DNA from: NVTR01 sp036480115
GTDB lineage: Bacteria > Pseudomonadota > Alphaproteobacteria > Rhodobacterales > Rhodobacteraceae
NCBI GenBank assembly: GCA_965224795.1
Contig: CBDDAE010000002.1
Span: 1,054,001-1,118,000 of the forward strand
Direction: 5' to 3'
Length of the DNA stretch: 64,000 bases
The notes below the pieces were generated by a model. The model was not told the origin of the DNA. It saw only the letters and a program-made list of their open reading frames with translations, and searched no databases. Positions 6,906-15,926 of the stretch are shown piece by piece. The position numbers and the translations under genes were made by a program. Each line of letters opens with the position of its first letter. Within the stretch, counting starts at the first letter, position 1.

Positions 6906-8227
6906 TGTCGCAGGAATGGATCGCCATACTGATGTTTTCGTCAATGATGTTGATGATGATGACTGGTCAGCGGGTGTTTGGAGCAATCGGCGGAATAGCC
7001 GCGATTGCGGCGCTGACACTGTGGGGTACGGGCGGGTCTGACATTCCGTTCACATCGGCGATGAAGCTAATGAAGTGGTTCCCGCTACTGACGCTGCCGA
7101 TGTTCATTTTCATGGGCTACATCCTGTCGGAAAGCAAAATCGCCGACGATTTATATAAGATGTTCCATGTTTGGATGGGGCCTATTAATGGCGGTTTGGC
7201 CATTGGCACCATCGGGCTGATGGTGCTGGTGTCCGCGATGAACGGGCTGTCGGTTGCGGGCATGGCAATTGGCTCCACCATTGCGCTGCCTGAACTGTTG
7301 CGCCGGGGTTACGACAAGAAAATGGTCACGGGGGTGATCCAAGCGGGGTCCAGCCTTGGCATCCTTGTGCCGCCCTCAGTGGTGCTGGTGCTGTATGCGA
7401 TGATTGCCCGCCAGCCAGTGGGACAGCTTTGGTTGGCCGGGGTGGTGCCGGGGCTTATGATGGCAACGATGTTCATCATCTATATTTATGTGCGCTGCCG
7501 GATGGACCCAACACTGGGGCCGGTTCTACCGCCTGAAGAACGCAATGTGCCGATGGCTGAAAAGCTGCGGCTGTTGCGCGCCGGTTTGCTACCGATTGTA
7601 ATTTTCGCCACGATGATGGTGCCGTTTGTAAATGGCTGGACCTCGTTGGTTGAAAGCTCGGCCGTGGGGGCGATGACGGCGTTTGTGGCCGCCGTTCTAA
7701 AGGGGCGCATGAACCGGCAGGTTTTTGAAACCTCGGTGCGAATGACGCTGGCGATTTCCTGCATGTTCATGTGGATCATTCTGGCTGCCCTTGGATTTGG
7801 CGCGGTGTTTGATGGGCTGGGCGCGGTTAATGCCATCGACAACCTATTCACCACGCAGTTGGGGCTGTCCCCATGGACCATCCTGATCCTGATGCAGCTG
7901 TCATTTTTGGTGATGGGCACCTTTCTGGACGACACTGCGATGCTGGTGATTGTTGCACCGCTTTACGTGCCGCTGGTGGGGGAATTGGGCTTTGATCTGA
8001 TCTGGTATGGTATCCTTTATACGGTCACCACACAGATCGCCTATATGACGCCGCCCTTTGGCTATAACCTGTTTTTGATGCGTGCCATGGCCCCGCCCGA
8101 GATCACGTTGAAAGACATTTACGGCTCCATCTTCCCGTTCATCATGGTCATGCTGCTGGCACTGATCCTGATCATGGTGTTCCCGAATATAGCACTTTGG
8201 CTGCCCCATTATGTCTACGGATTATAA
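6905..8227 (+). CDS. TRAP transporter large permease (DctM type)
   Basis: A 440-residue polytopic protein of the DctM family. Family blocks include LPMFIFMGYILSES, GLMVLVSAMNGLSVAGMAIGST, GVIQAGSSLGILVPPSVVLVLYAMI and LGTFLDDTAM-like GTFLDDTAMLVIVAPLYVP near residues 340-360. It is the ion-coupled transport subunit. It follows the small subunit with a one-base overlap and precedes the binding protein gene by 63 bp. That short gap contains a small CTCTG/CAGAG hairpin at 8234-8247. Confidence 0.93.
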   Translation: MSQEWIAILMFSSMMLMMMTGQRVFGAIGGIAAIAALTLWGTGGSDIPFTSAMKLMKWFPLLTLPMFIFMGYILSESKIADDLYKMFHVWMGPINGGLAIGTIGLMVLVSAMNGLSVAGMAIGSTIALPELLRRGYDKKMVTGVIQAGSSLGILVPPSVVLVLYAMIARQPVGQLWLAGVVPGLMMATMFIIYIYVRCRMDPTLGPVLPPEERNVPMAEKLRLLRAGLLPIVIFATMMVPFVNGWTSLVESSAVGAMTAFVAAVLKGRMNRQVFETSVRMTLAISCMFMWIILAALGFGAVFDGLGAVNAIDNLFTTQLGLSPWTILILMQLSFLVMGTFLDDTAMLVIVAPLYVPLVGELGFDLIWYGILYTVTTQIAYMTPPFGYNLFLMRAMAPPEITLKDIYGSIFPFIMVMLLALILIMVFPNIALWLPHYVYGL

Positions 8228-8290
8228 CAAGAACTCTGACAACAGAGCGAAATTGAGACCAAATACCGATAACCCAACAAGGAGAGAGTT

Positions 8291-9325
8291 ATGACTACCA
8301 GACGTAAATTTATTCAGGGCGCTGCAATCGCGCCCGCTGCTGCGGCGCTGGCCACACCGGCACTTGCGCAATCCACAATTCGCTGGCGGATGCAGACCTA
8401 TGCGGGTCCAGCATTGGCCGCCGAAGTGATCACCCCTGCGATTGAAATGTTCAATAAAATCGCTGGCGACCGGATGCAGATTGAACTGTTCTTTGCAGAT
8501 CAACTGGTGCCAACGGGTGAGCTGTTTCGCGCTATGCAAAAGGGTACGATTGATGCGGTGCAGTCAGATGATGACAGCATGGCGTCGCCAACCGAAGTCA
8601 CGGTGTTTGGCGGCTATTTCCCGTTTGCATCCCGCTATTCGCTGGATGTTCCGGTGCTGTTTAACCAGTACGGATTGAATGAAATCTGGCAGGAAGAATA
8701 CGCCAAAGTTGGTGTGAAACACATTTCTGCGGGTGCTTGGGATCCTTGCCACTTTGCAACCAAAGACCCGATCCGCAGTCTGGAAGACCTGAAAGGTAAG
8801 CGCGTCTTTACCTTCCCAACAGCTGGACGTTTCCTGACCCAGTTTGGCGTGGTTCCTGTAACCCTGCCATGGGAAGATATCGAAGTCGCGGTACAAACCG
8901 GCGAACTTGATGGCATCGCCTGGTCCGGCATCACCGAAGACTACACCGTTGGTTGGGCTGATGTGACAAACTACTTCCTGACCAACAATATTTCGGGTGC
9001 ATGGGCAGGTTCGTTCTTTGCCAATATGGATCGCTGGAATGAACTGCCGGAAGACCTGCAAACCCTGTTTAGGGTCTGCACGGATCAGTCGCATTACTAC
9101 CGCCAGTGGTGGTACTGGGGCGGCGAAGCATCACTGCGGGTTAATGGTCCGAAAATGGAACTGACAACTATTCCGGATGAAGAATGGGATACTGTCGAAG
9201 CAGCGGCCCAAGTGTTCTGGGAAGAGGTTGCAGCCGAAAGCGACGTGAAGCGCAAGGTTGTCGATATCTTCAAAGCCTACAACGCCGATATGGTTAAGGC
9301 TGGACGGCCTTACCGTTACGGTTAA
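8291..9325 (+). CDS. TRAP transporter substrate-binding protein (DctP type), Tat-exported
   Basis: The 344-residue protein starts with a twin-arginine leader (TTRRKFIQ, then an alanine-rich hydrophobic stretch ending LATPALAQ), so it is probably exported folded. The mature part matches the DctP family: FFADQLVPTGELFRAMQKGTIDAVQ, the SLEDLKGKRVFTFPTAGRFLTQFG segment where the family's ligand arginine lies, and VQTGELDGIAWSG. The many tryptophans near the ligand region suit an amine-type or organic-acid ligand, but the substrate cannot be read directly. AAGGAGAG precedes the ATG. A strong stem-loop follows the gene. Confidence 0.92.
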   Translation: MTTRRKFIQGAAIAPAAAALATPALAQSTIRWRMQTYAGPALAAEVITPAIEMFNKIAGDRMQIELFFADQLVPTGELFRAMQKGTIDAVQSDDDSMASPTEVTVFGGYFPFASRYSLDVPVLFNQYGLNEIWQEEYAKVGVKHISAGAWDPCHFATKDPIRSLEDLKGKRVFTFPTAGRFLTQFGVVPVTLPWEDIEVAVQTGELDGIAWSGITEDYTVGWADVTNYFLTNNISGAWAGSFFANMDRWNELPEDLQTLFRVCTDQSHYYRQWWYWGGEASLRVNGPKMELTTIPDEEWDTVEAAAQVFWEEVAAESDVKRKVVDIFKAYNADMVKAGRPYRYG

Positions 9326-9331
9326 TATCAT

Positions 9332-9360
9332 TTGCGGGGCGCCAGGCAGGTGCCCCGCAA
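9332..9360 (+). other. Strong intercistronic stem-loop after the TRAP binding-protein gene
   Basis: Twelve-base arms 9332-9343 and 9349-9360 pair over 11 Watson-Crick pairs plus one wobble, with a 5-nt loop. No T-run follows, so it is not a standard terminator. Such hairpins often protect binding-protein mRNA from 3' decay and give it a higher level than downstream genes. Confidence 0.6.
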
Positions 9361-9384
9361 TCTCGACTACTGAAGGAGCCATTA

Positions 9385-10749
9385 ATGCCCGGTATTCTAA
9401 CATTTGACGCCCTGAAAAAGGCCGTGAAAAACGGTGAAGTTGATACCGTTCTGGTGTGTCTGATCGACATGCAGGGACGGTTGATGGGCAAGAGAATTCT
9501 TGGCCATCATTTTGTTGAAAGTGCTTGGGAAGAAACCCATGCCTGCAATTACCTGCTGGCCACCGATCTGGAAATGTACACGGTTGAAGGCTATGCCTCG
9601 ACCAGTTGGCAGGCGGGTTACGGCGATTATATTATGAAGCCCGACCTTTCAACGCTGCGGTTGATGCCGTGGCTTGAGGGTACAGCGATGGTGCTGTGTG
9701 ATGTACTGGATCACCACACCCATAAACCGGTTCCCCATAGTCCCCGCGCTATTCTAAAGGCGCAGATTGAGCGACTGAAGGATATGGGTTTCAGCGCCAT
9801 TATGGCGACCGAGCTGGAGTTTTTTATCTTTGAGAAAAGCTTTGCTGAAATGGCCGCCGAAGGTTACCGCGACCTGACGCCGATCAGCGCTTATAACGAA
9901 GATTATCACATCCTTCAGACCACCAAAGAAGAAGACATCATGCGCCCCTTGCGCAACCATTTATATGCCGCCGGTATCCCGGTTGAAGGCACAAAGGGAG
10001 AAGCCGAAGCAGGGCAAGAAGAACTAAACATCCGCTACGCTGCAGCCTTGGAATGCGCGGACAATCACACCATCGCCAAGCATGCGGCCAAGGAAATTGC
10101 CTGGCAACAGGGGCGGTCTGTGACCTTCTTGCCCAAGTGGCACAAGGACCGGGTTGGCAGTGCGTCGCACGTTCACCAATCATTGTGGAAAGACGGCAAG
10201 CCAGCGTTTTATGACCCCAAGGGCGAATACGGCATGTCCGAATTGATGCGTCACTACATGGCCGGGCTGATCAAGTATTCGCCTGGCATCACCTATTTCA
10301 TGGCCCCCTATGTGAACAGCTACAAACGGTTCCAAAAGGGCACTTTCGCCCCGACGGGTACTGTCTGGTCGGTCGATAACCGCACTGCCGGGTTCCGTTT
10401 GGTTGGTGAAGGCAGCAAGGCCGTGCGCGTTGAATGCCGGATAGGCGGTTCAGACATGAATCCATATCTTGCACAGGCAACCCAGATCGCTGCAGGGATA
10501 GCCGGGATAGAGGAAAAACTGGACCTTAAACCGCCACTATCCGGCGACGCTTACGCCGAGAACGACGCGGGTGAAATACCATCGACGCTGCGCGATGCAG
10601 CCGCAACGTTGAAGGCATCCAAAATGTTACGATCTGCCCTTGGCAATGACGTGGTTGACCACTACACGCGCGCTGCTGAATGGGAAGTTGAAGAATTTGA
10701 CCGCGTGGTCACGGACTATGAAATAGCCCGCGGATTTGAAAGAGCCTGA
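9385..10749 (+). CDS. Glutamine synthetase-like gamma-glutamyl-amine ligase
   Basis: A 454-residue glutamine synthetase-fold protein with the ATP/glutamate site blocks ATELEFFIF, EAGQEELNIRYA, GSASHVHQSLW, NSYKRFQKGTFAPTGTVWSVDNRTAGFR and RVECRIGGSDMNPYLA. The last block and the DIMRPLRNHLYAAGIPVEG region are as in the GlnT/PuuA/IpuC branch, which joins glutamate to amines rather than ammonia. The TyrLeu adenylylation loop of GlnA is not apparent. GAAGGAG precedes the ATG. It lies between a TRAP importer and an aldehyde/alcohol dehydrogenase pair, so I infer that it gamma-glutamylates the imported amine or amino alcohol. Confidence 0.88.
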   Translation: MPGILTFDALKKAVKNGEVDTVLVCLIDMQGRLMGKRILGHHFVESAWEETHACNYLLATDLEMYTVEGYASTSWQAGYGDYIMKPDLSTLRLMPWLEGTAMVLCDVLDHHTHKPVPHSPRAILKAQIERLKDMGFSAIMATELEFFIFEKSFAEMAAEGYRDLTPISAYNEDYHILQTTKEEDIMRPLRNHLYAAGIPVEGTKGEAEAGQEELNIRYAAALECADNHTIAKHAAKEIAWQQGRSVTFLPKWHKDRVGSASHVHQSLWKDGKPAFYDPKGEYGMSELMRHYMAGLIKYSPGITYFMAPYVNSYKRFQKGTFAPTGTVWSVDNRTAGFRLVGEGSKAVRVECRIGGSDMNPYLAQATQIAAGIAGIEEKLDLKPPLSGDAYAENDAGEIPSTLRDAAATLKASKMLRSALGNDVVDHYTRAAEWEVEEFDRVVTDYEIARGFERA

Positions 10750-10752
10750 CTA

Positions 10753-11133
10753 ATGATCACCGGAATTGACCATCTGGTGCTGACAGTGCGCGACATCGAT
10801 GCTTCAGCAACCTTTTTTGCCCGTGTTCTGAAAATGCGCATTGAAACCTTTGCTGAGTCGCGCAAGGCCCTGCATTTCGGTACCCAAAAAATCAACCTAC
10901 AGACGTTGGGGCAAGAGAGCCGAAACCACGCCGGCATCGGTTCGGGTGACGTCTGTCTGATTACCGAATTGAACCCCGAAAAGGTTGTCGGGCATTTGCT
11001 TGAAGAAGGTGTGGAAATCGTCGAAGGACCGGTTGCGAAATCCGGGGCGCTTGGACCCATCTCTTCCGTATATTTTAATGACCTCGATGGAAATCTTATC
11101 GAAGTAAGTAGCTATGAAAAGGCCACGCCGTGA
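10753..11133 (+). CDS. VOC-family (glyoxalase/dioxygenase fold) protein
   Basis: A 126-residue single-unit VOC protein: IDHLVLTVRDIDASATFFARVLKM at the start carries the first metal-ligand histidine, and VYFNDLDGNLIEVSSYE near the end carries the glutamate. Members may be lyases, isomerases or resistance proteins, and the reaction here is unknown. It starts 3 bp after the ligase gene and overlaps the aldehyde dehydrogenase gene by 4 bp, so it is a full member of the operon. Confidence 0.85.
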   Translation: MITGIDHLVLTVRDIDASATFFARVLKMRIETFAESRKALHFGTQKINLQTLGQESRNHAGIGSGDVCLITELNPEKVVGHLLEEGVEIVEGPVAKSGALGPISSVYFNDLDGNLIEVSSYEKATP

Positions 11134-12509
11134 AAATGTTGAAATGTATCTCACCCATTGATGGGTCCATTTACGCTGAACGTCCGGTCCTGACGATGGC
11201 TCAGGCCAATGACGCTGTTGCACGAGCAGCTACAGCCCAGGTTGACTGGGCAGCGCGCCCGTTGTCTGAACGGATCAAACTGGTGCAGGCCGGGGTGGCC
11301 CGTGTCGGTGAAATGAATGATGAAATTGTACCCGAGCTGGCGCATCAGATGGGGCGCCCAATACGTTACGGCGGCGAATTTAGTGGCTTTAACGAGCGCG
11401 CCAGCCATATGGCGGATATTGCCGTTGACGCTTTGGCCGATATTGAAGTGTCCGAAGATGAAGGCTTCAAGCGCTACATCAAGCGCATTCCCCACGGTGT
11501 CGTTTTGGTAGTTGCCCCGTGGAATTATCCCTACATGACGGCGATCAATACCGTGGCCCCGGCGTTGATTGCAGGTAACGCGGTGCTGTTGAAACACGCC
11601 ACCCAAACACTGTTGGTCGGTGAACGCATGGCGCGGGCTTTTCATGAGGTCGGCGTGCCAGCGGATGTGTTCCAAAACATGTTTCTGGATCATGGAACCA
11701 CGTCAGCCCTGATTGCAGCCAGGTCGTTTGGTTTCGTAAATTTCACCGGCTCAGTTGGGGGCGGCGTCGCTATGGAGACCGCTGCTGCCGGGACCTTTAC
11801 CGGAATTGGTTTGGAACTGGGCGGCAAGGACCCGGGCTATGTCATGGAAGACGCTGATCTGGACGCCGCCGTAGATACGCTGATTGACGGTGCCATGTTC
11901 AATTCGGGCCAATGTTGCTGTGGGATAGAGCGGATCTATGTGGTTGAAAGCCTGTTTGATGCCTTTGTCGAAAAGGCCGTGGCGATTGTGAATGGCTATA
12001 AGCTGGGCAATCCGCTGGAGCACGAAACCACGCTTGGCCCTATGGCCCATGTGCGGTTTGCTGATGAGGTCCGGGCGCAGACGTCCGAGGCTATCGCCGC
12101 CGGTGCTAAGCCACTGATCGATCCGGCACTATTTCCAAAGGATGATGGCGGGGCGTATCTGATGCCGCAAATTCTGGTGGATGTAGATCATTCGATGCGG
12201 GTTATGCGCGATGAAAGCTTTGGACCTGTGGTCGGCATAATGAAAGTCAAAGACGACGCCGAAGCGATTGCCCTGATGAATGACAGCGAATTTGGTCTGA
12301 CCGTGTCTTTGTGGACAGCAGATGTGGCACGTGCAGAAACCATCGGCAATCAGTTAGAAACTGGAACGGTATTTATGAACCGCGCTGACTATCTGGACCC
12401 TGGCCTGTGCTGGACCGGCTGCAAAAACACCGGGCGTGGCGGCGGTCTGTCCGTCATCGGCTATCACAATCTAACGCGCCCCAAATCTTACCACCTGAAA
12501 AAGGCCTGA
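11130..12509 (+). CDS. NAD(P)-dependent aldehyde dehydrogenase
   Basis: A 459-residue aldehyde dehydrogenase. Visible elements are VLVVAPWNYPYMTAINTVAPAL (cofactor fold), NFTGSVGGGVAME, the general-base glutamate in GLELGGKDPGYV and the catalytic cysteine in FNSGQCCCGIERIYV. The start is GTG at 11130, overlapping the VOC gene by 4 bp. In the operon it would oxidise the aldehyde produced by the downstream alcohol dehydrogenase. The exact substrate is inferred only from the adjacent gamma-glutamyl ligase. Confidence 0.92.
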   Translation: MKMLKCISPIDGSIYAERPVLTMAQANDAVARAATAQVDWAARPLSERIKLVQAGVARVGEMNDEIVPELAHQMGRPIRYGGEFSGFNERASHMADIAVDALADIEVSEDEGFKRYIKRIPHGVVLVVAPWNYPYMTAINTVAPALIAGNAVLLKHATQTLLVGERMARAFHEVGVPADVFQNMFLDHGTTSALIAARSFGFVNFTGSVGGGVAMETAAAGTFTGIGLELGGKDPGYVMEDADLDAAVDTLIDGAMFNSGQCCCGIERIYVVESLFDAFVEKAVAIVNGYKLGNPLEHETTLGPMAHVRFADEVRAQTSEAIAAGAKPLIDPALFPKDDGGAYLMPQILVDVDHSMRVMRDESFGPVVGIMKVKDDAEAIALMNDSEFGLTVSLWTADVARAETIGNQLETGTVFMNRADYLDPGLCWTGCKNTGRGGGLSVIGYHNLTRPKSYHLKKA

Positions 12510-12514
12510 CGCCC

Positions 12515-13660
12515 ATGACTTTGAACGCAAACTGGAACTACCCTACCCCGATCCGATTTGGCGCTGGCCGCATTTCTGAAATTGGTGATGCTTGCGCGTC
12601 TGCCGGTATTTCAAAACCCCTGCTGGTCACCGATAAGGGGCTGGCAAGTATGGAGATCACCACCCGCACGCTGGACCTGATGGAAGCTGGCGGCCTTGGC
12701 CGTGGGATGTTCTCTGACGTCGATCCCAACCCAGATGATACCAACGTTGCCGATGGCCTGAAGGTTTACCGCGAAGGGGGCTATGACGGAGTGATCGCCT
12801 TTGGCGGTGGCTCTGGTCTGGACCTTGCCAAAGTCATTGCTTTCATGGCCGGGCAATCCCGCCCGTTGTGGGATTTTGAAGATGTGGGTGATTGGTGGAC
12901 GCGGGCTGATCCGGACGCGATTGCGCCGATTGTAGCGGTACCAACCACGGCTGGAACCGGTTCTGAGGTCGGGCGTGCCAGCCTGATCACCAATTCCGAA
13001 ATTCACGAGAAAAAGATCATCTTCCACCCGAAAATGTTGCCAAGCGTGGTGATCTGTGACCCGGAACTGACCGTTGGCATGCCAAAATTCATTACGGCGG
13101 GCACCGGGCTGGATGCGTTCGCCCATTGTGTCGAAGCGTTCAGCAGCCCGCATTATCATCCGATGAGCCAGGGCATCGCATTGGAAGGCATGCGGCTGGT
13201 CAAGGAATATCTACCGCACGCTTACATCGATCCAAACGACATCGAAGCCCGCGCCCATATGATGAGCGCTGCAGCCATGGGATCAACCGCGTTTCAAAAG
13301 GGGCTTGGCGCGATCCATGCCCTAAGCCATCCAATTGGCGCTGTGCATCACACCCACCACGGCACTACCAATGCCGTTTGTATGCCGGCAGTGTTGCAGT
13401 TTAACCGACCGAAGATTGAAGGTATCTTTGGACAGGCAGCGGCCTATCTGGGCATTAACGGCGGCTTTGACGGATTCTGTAGGTATGTGGATGATCTGAA
13501 TGCTTCCATGGGTATCCCGAAAACCTTAACCGAACTTGGCGTTGAAAATCCTGATCTGGATGCGCTGACGGCCTCGGCGCTGAATGACCCCAGCACAGGT
13601 GGCAACCCAGTGGAAATGACACCCGAAAATACCCGGGCGTTGTTTGATGCTATAGTCTAA
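12515..13660 (+). CDS. Iron-containing alcohol dehydrogenase
   Basis: A 381-residue group III alcohol dehydrogenase. The Rossmann-like N-terminal half contains DGVIAFGGGSGLDLAKVIA and VPTTAGTGSEVGRASLI; metal ligands are expected in TAGTGLDAFAHCVEAF, GAIHALSHPIGAVHHTHHGTTNAV. The ATG at 12515 follows the aldehyde dehydrogenase stop by 5 bp; a longer reading frame upstream only overlaps that gene. As last gene of the operon it probably converts an alcohol group to an aldehyde for the preceding enzyme. Confidence 0.92.
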   Translation: MTLNANWNYPTPIRFGAGRISEIGDACASAGISKPLLVTDKGLASMEITTRTLDLMEAGGLGRGMFSDVDPNPDDTNVADGLKVYREGGYDGVIAFGGGSGLDLAKVIAFMAGQSRPLWDFEDVGDWWTRADPDAIAPIVAVPTTAGTGSEVGRASLITNSEIHEKKIIFHPKMLPSVVICDPELTVGMPKFITAGTGLDAFAHCVEAFSSPHYHPMSQGIALEGMRLVKEYLPHAYIDPNDIEARAHMMSAAAMGSTAFQKGLGAIHALSHPIGAVHHTHHGTTNAVCMPAVLQFNRPKIEGIFGQAAAYLGINGGFDGFCRYVDDLNASMGIPKTLTELGVENPDLDALTASALNDPSTGGNPVEMTPENTRALFDAIV

Positions 13661-13744
13661 CCTGCCAAGTTTGCGTGTCGAACTTTATACTTACTCTTGC
13701 CTGTAGTACAGTTTCTAAAGGCCAAATATCGGGAATGACCACAA

Positions 13745-14650
13745 ATGAAATTATACCTGCAGATTGTAACCTGGTTGCTATTTTGCATACCTGCCCATGC
13801 CCTGGAAATCCAAAAAATAACAGATAACATTTATGCCTTGGTCGGCGAGCTATCGCAGCGCTCACCCGAAAACCTGGGGAACAACGCAACTTTCGGAGTC
13901 ATCGTCACCGATGACGGCGTGGTGCTTGTCGACGCCGGTGGTAGCCGAAACGGCGCGGCAGCAATCAATGCCGCCATTCAAACGATTACCGAGCAACCCG
14001 TACGGTTTGTTATTAACAGTGGCGGCCAGGACCACCGGTGGATTGGCAACAGTTTTTGGAAGGAAAAAGGGGCCACGATTATCGCCTCAAAAGCCGCGGT
14101 ATCGGATCACAAAGATCGCGGTTCGCTACAAATGAGCGGGCTAGATGTGCTGATCGGCGAAGCTTTGGAAGGAACTATACCGACCTATGCCGATATAGCG
14201 TTCGAAGGCGAATACAGCTTTGAACTGGGGGGCATCGCTATCGAAATCTTTTACCGGGGCCAGGCCCATACGCCCGGCGATAGTTATGTCTGGGTGCCCA
14301 GTGCTGATACGGTTTTCGCCGGTGACATTGTTTACACCGAGCGGATACTGGGCATTGGTTCGCAATCTCATTCAGGGGATTGGATCGCTGCCTTTGAAAC
14401 AATGGCTAAACTGGATGCTGAACACGTCGTACCGGGCCATGGCCGAGCCACCGATATGCTAACAGCTACTGCCGACACCTATGACTATCTTGTAAACCTA
14501 CGGGAAAAAGTTGGTGCGTATATGGACGATGGTGGCGAAATCATCGAATCGGTTAATGTTGACCAATCGCATTTCGAATACCTGTTACAGTTCGAACAAT
14601 TGTCCAAACGAAACGCCCAACAGGTGTTTTCGGAGATGGAGTTTGAATAG
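13745..14650 (+). CDS. Secreted MBL-fold metallo-hydrolase
   Basis: A 301-residue beta-lactamase-fold protein with a signal peptide (MKLYLQIVTWLLFCIPAHA). The classical HxHxDH motif appears in the variant form VINSGGQDHRWIGN, keeping Asp-His but not the first two histidines. The later ligands are present: YRGQAHTPGDSYVWVP, TVFAGDIVYTERILGIG and HVVPGHGRATDM. This variant is a recognised branch of periplasmic MBL proteins. It sits 84 bp downstream of the alcohol dehydrogenase gene with no clear terminator between, so partial co-transcription is possible, but the function need not be linked. Confidence 0.85.
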   Translation: MKLYLQIVTWLLFCIPAHALEIQKITDNIYALVGELSQRSPENLGNNATFGVIVTDDGVVLVDAGGSRNGAAAINAAIQTITEQPVRFVINSGGQDHRWIGNSFWKEKGATIIASKAAVSDHKDRGSLQMSGLDVLIGEALEGTIPTYADIAFEGEYSFELGGIAIEIFYRGQAHTPGDSYVWVPSADTVFAGDIVYTERILGIGSQSHSGDWIAAFETMAKLDAEHVVPGHGRATDMLTATADTYDYLVNLREKVGAYMDDGGEIIESVNVDQSHFEYLLQFEQLSKRNAQQVFSEMEFE

Positions 14651-14673
14651 GTAATAATTTACCCGAAACAATT

Positions 14674-14949
14674 TTACTTTAGTTTCGACAGTCGTTTCAG
14701 AAACGGATCATCCTCAATGCTGGGCTTGCGTCCGTGAAAAAACATAGATCGACGGCTTGCTTTTGGTTTTTCCTGGATGTGTTCACTTAGACCAACAACG
14801 CGGCCTTTGGGTTTGACAGCATACACCTGTTCAATTGGTACCGAGCGAGAGGCAGGTTCAATAGCAGCGCCTACAGTAACAGGCGTGCTCACCACCAGAC
14901 TTAGGTGGTGGTGCTGGCTTTCGGATTTTGGATTGCCGTTTCGGTCCAT
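14674..14949 (-). CDS. Small hypothetical protein (doubtful)
   Basis: A 91-codon frame starts with ATG and ends tail-to-tail with the MBL gene, in the 361 bp between that gene and the HAD gene. Its product is basic, without a signal or membrane segment, and ends SIEDDPFLKRLSKLK. No ribosome site is obvious before the ATG. It fills the gap well and the amino-acid composition is protein-like, but I do not recognise it. The remainder of the gap shows nothing clear. Confidence 0.4.
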   Translation of the reverse strand: MDRNGNPKSESQHHHLSLVVSTPVTVGAAIEPASRSVPIEQVYAVKPKGRVVGLSEHIQEKPKASRRSMFFHGRKPSIEDDPFLKRLSKLK

Positions 14950-15011
14950 TTGTGGACAATAGCAAAAGAACTAGTCAAAAATTTGTTCCTGCACCACTTT
15001 TAACATTGCCC

Positions 15012-15926
15012 TCAGGGTGCTGGCATAATGAAGTCCGGGACAATGCCGGAACGTGCAACCGCATCCTCCGCATCCAACCCTTTCAGTGCACCAAAATCGG
15101 TGATCAACGCGGTTTTGACACCCGCGTGGCAGCCGCCCAGAATATCGGTTTGCAATGTATCCCCAACCATAACCACGCGGTTATAGTCTAAGTTCGTTGG
15201 CAAACGGGCAAAGGCCATTTCAAAAACGTTGGCAAAGGGTTTCCCAAAAAATTCGGGCATTACTCCGGTGGCGTCAGCCAGACGATGCGCGAAATATCCC
15301 GGTTCTTTTGACAGGCCATTTTCCCTTGGTGCCACGATATCGGGGTTGCCCACCAGAACAGGGCGCGGATTGGAGATCAACGCAGCCTCTAGCAAAGACT
15401 GGCGGGCTTCAGTCCATTCAGCCGCACCGATCAAAAGGAATTCTGCGACCTCATCGTAGTCTTTTGGGTCTTCGCCAAGATAAACTGCGTTAAGGTTTTC
15501 AAGCTCTTCCTGGGGAAATGCCTGGGTGGCCACAAGGCCGCGTTTTACAGCAGGTCTGTTTTCAAGCGCTGCCAACAAAACTTCACGGCTGGTTAAGACA
15601 TCATCAGACGAAAAACCAAACCCCAGCCCGGCGTATTTTTTCAGTAGCATCGATTTTGGATACCCCGCCGCATTGCTTACGACCATGACAGTTTTACCCA
15701 TTTCCTGCAATTCACGGATACGCTGCGGGGCACCCGGTATTGCCGATTCACCAACATTCAAAACGCCAAATGCATCCAACAAATACACATCAATTTGCCC
15801 GGATATTTCTGCAAGACTGTCAACGGCTTTGGTTTGGGTAGGAAACCTTGCATTTGGTAGGCGGTGGCGTATTTTTTCATAGGCAAGGAACGCCGCGTTT
15901 GCATCGGCGGCGCTATCAACCAGCAT
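15012..15926 (-). CDS. HAD-superfamily class IIA hydrolase (TIGR01459 type)
   Basis: The 304-residue protein has HAD motifs: the nucleophile region VYLLDAFGVLNVG near residues 45-57, VMVVSNAAGYP (motif II) near 80-90 and MVGDTLQTDILGG with the acidic motif near 255. The cap insertion between motifs II and III is the class IIA type. The start ATG at 15926 overlaps the stop of the phnE-like gene as TGATG, so it is translationally coupled to the phosphonate-type transporter. A role in releasing phosphate from the imported compound is an inference from this coupling; the family's substrates are poorly known. Confidence 0.88.
   Translation of the reverse strand: MLVDSAADANAAFLAYEKIRHRLPNARFPTQTKAVDSLAEISGQIDVYLLDAFGVLNVGESAIPGAPQRIRELQEMGKTVMVVSNAAGYPKSMLLKKYAGLGFGFSSDDVLTSREVLLAALENRPAVKRGLVATQAFPQEELENLNAVYLGEDPKDYDEVAEFLLIGAAEWTEARQSLLEAALISNPRPVLVGNPDIVAPRENGLSKEPGYFAHRLADATGVMPEFFGKPFANVFEMAFARLPTNLDYNRVVMVGDTLQTDILGGCHAGVKTALITDFGALKGLDAEDAVARSGIVPDFIMPAP

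Noticed and set aside
13745..14650. MBL protein seemingly missing two metal-ligand histidines
   Set aside because: The variant GGQDHRW is, as far as I remember, normal for this periplasmic MBL branch, so I did not report it as degeneration.
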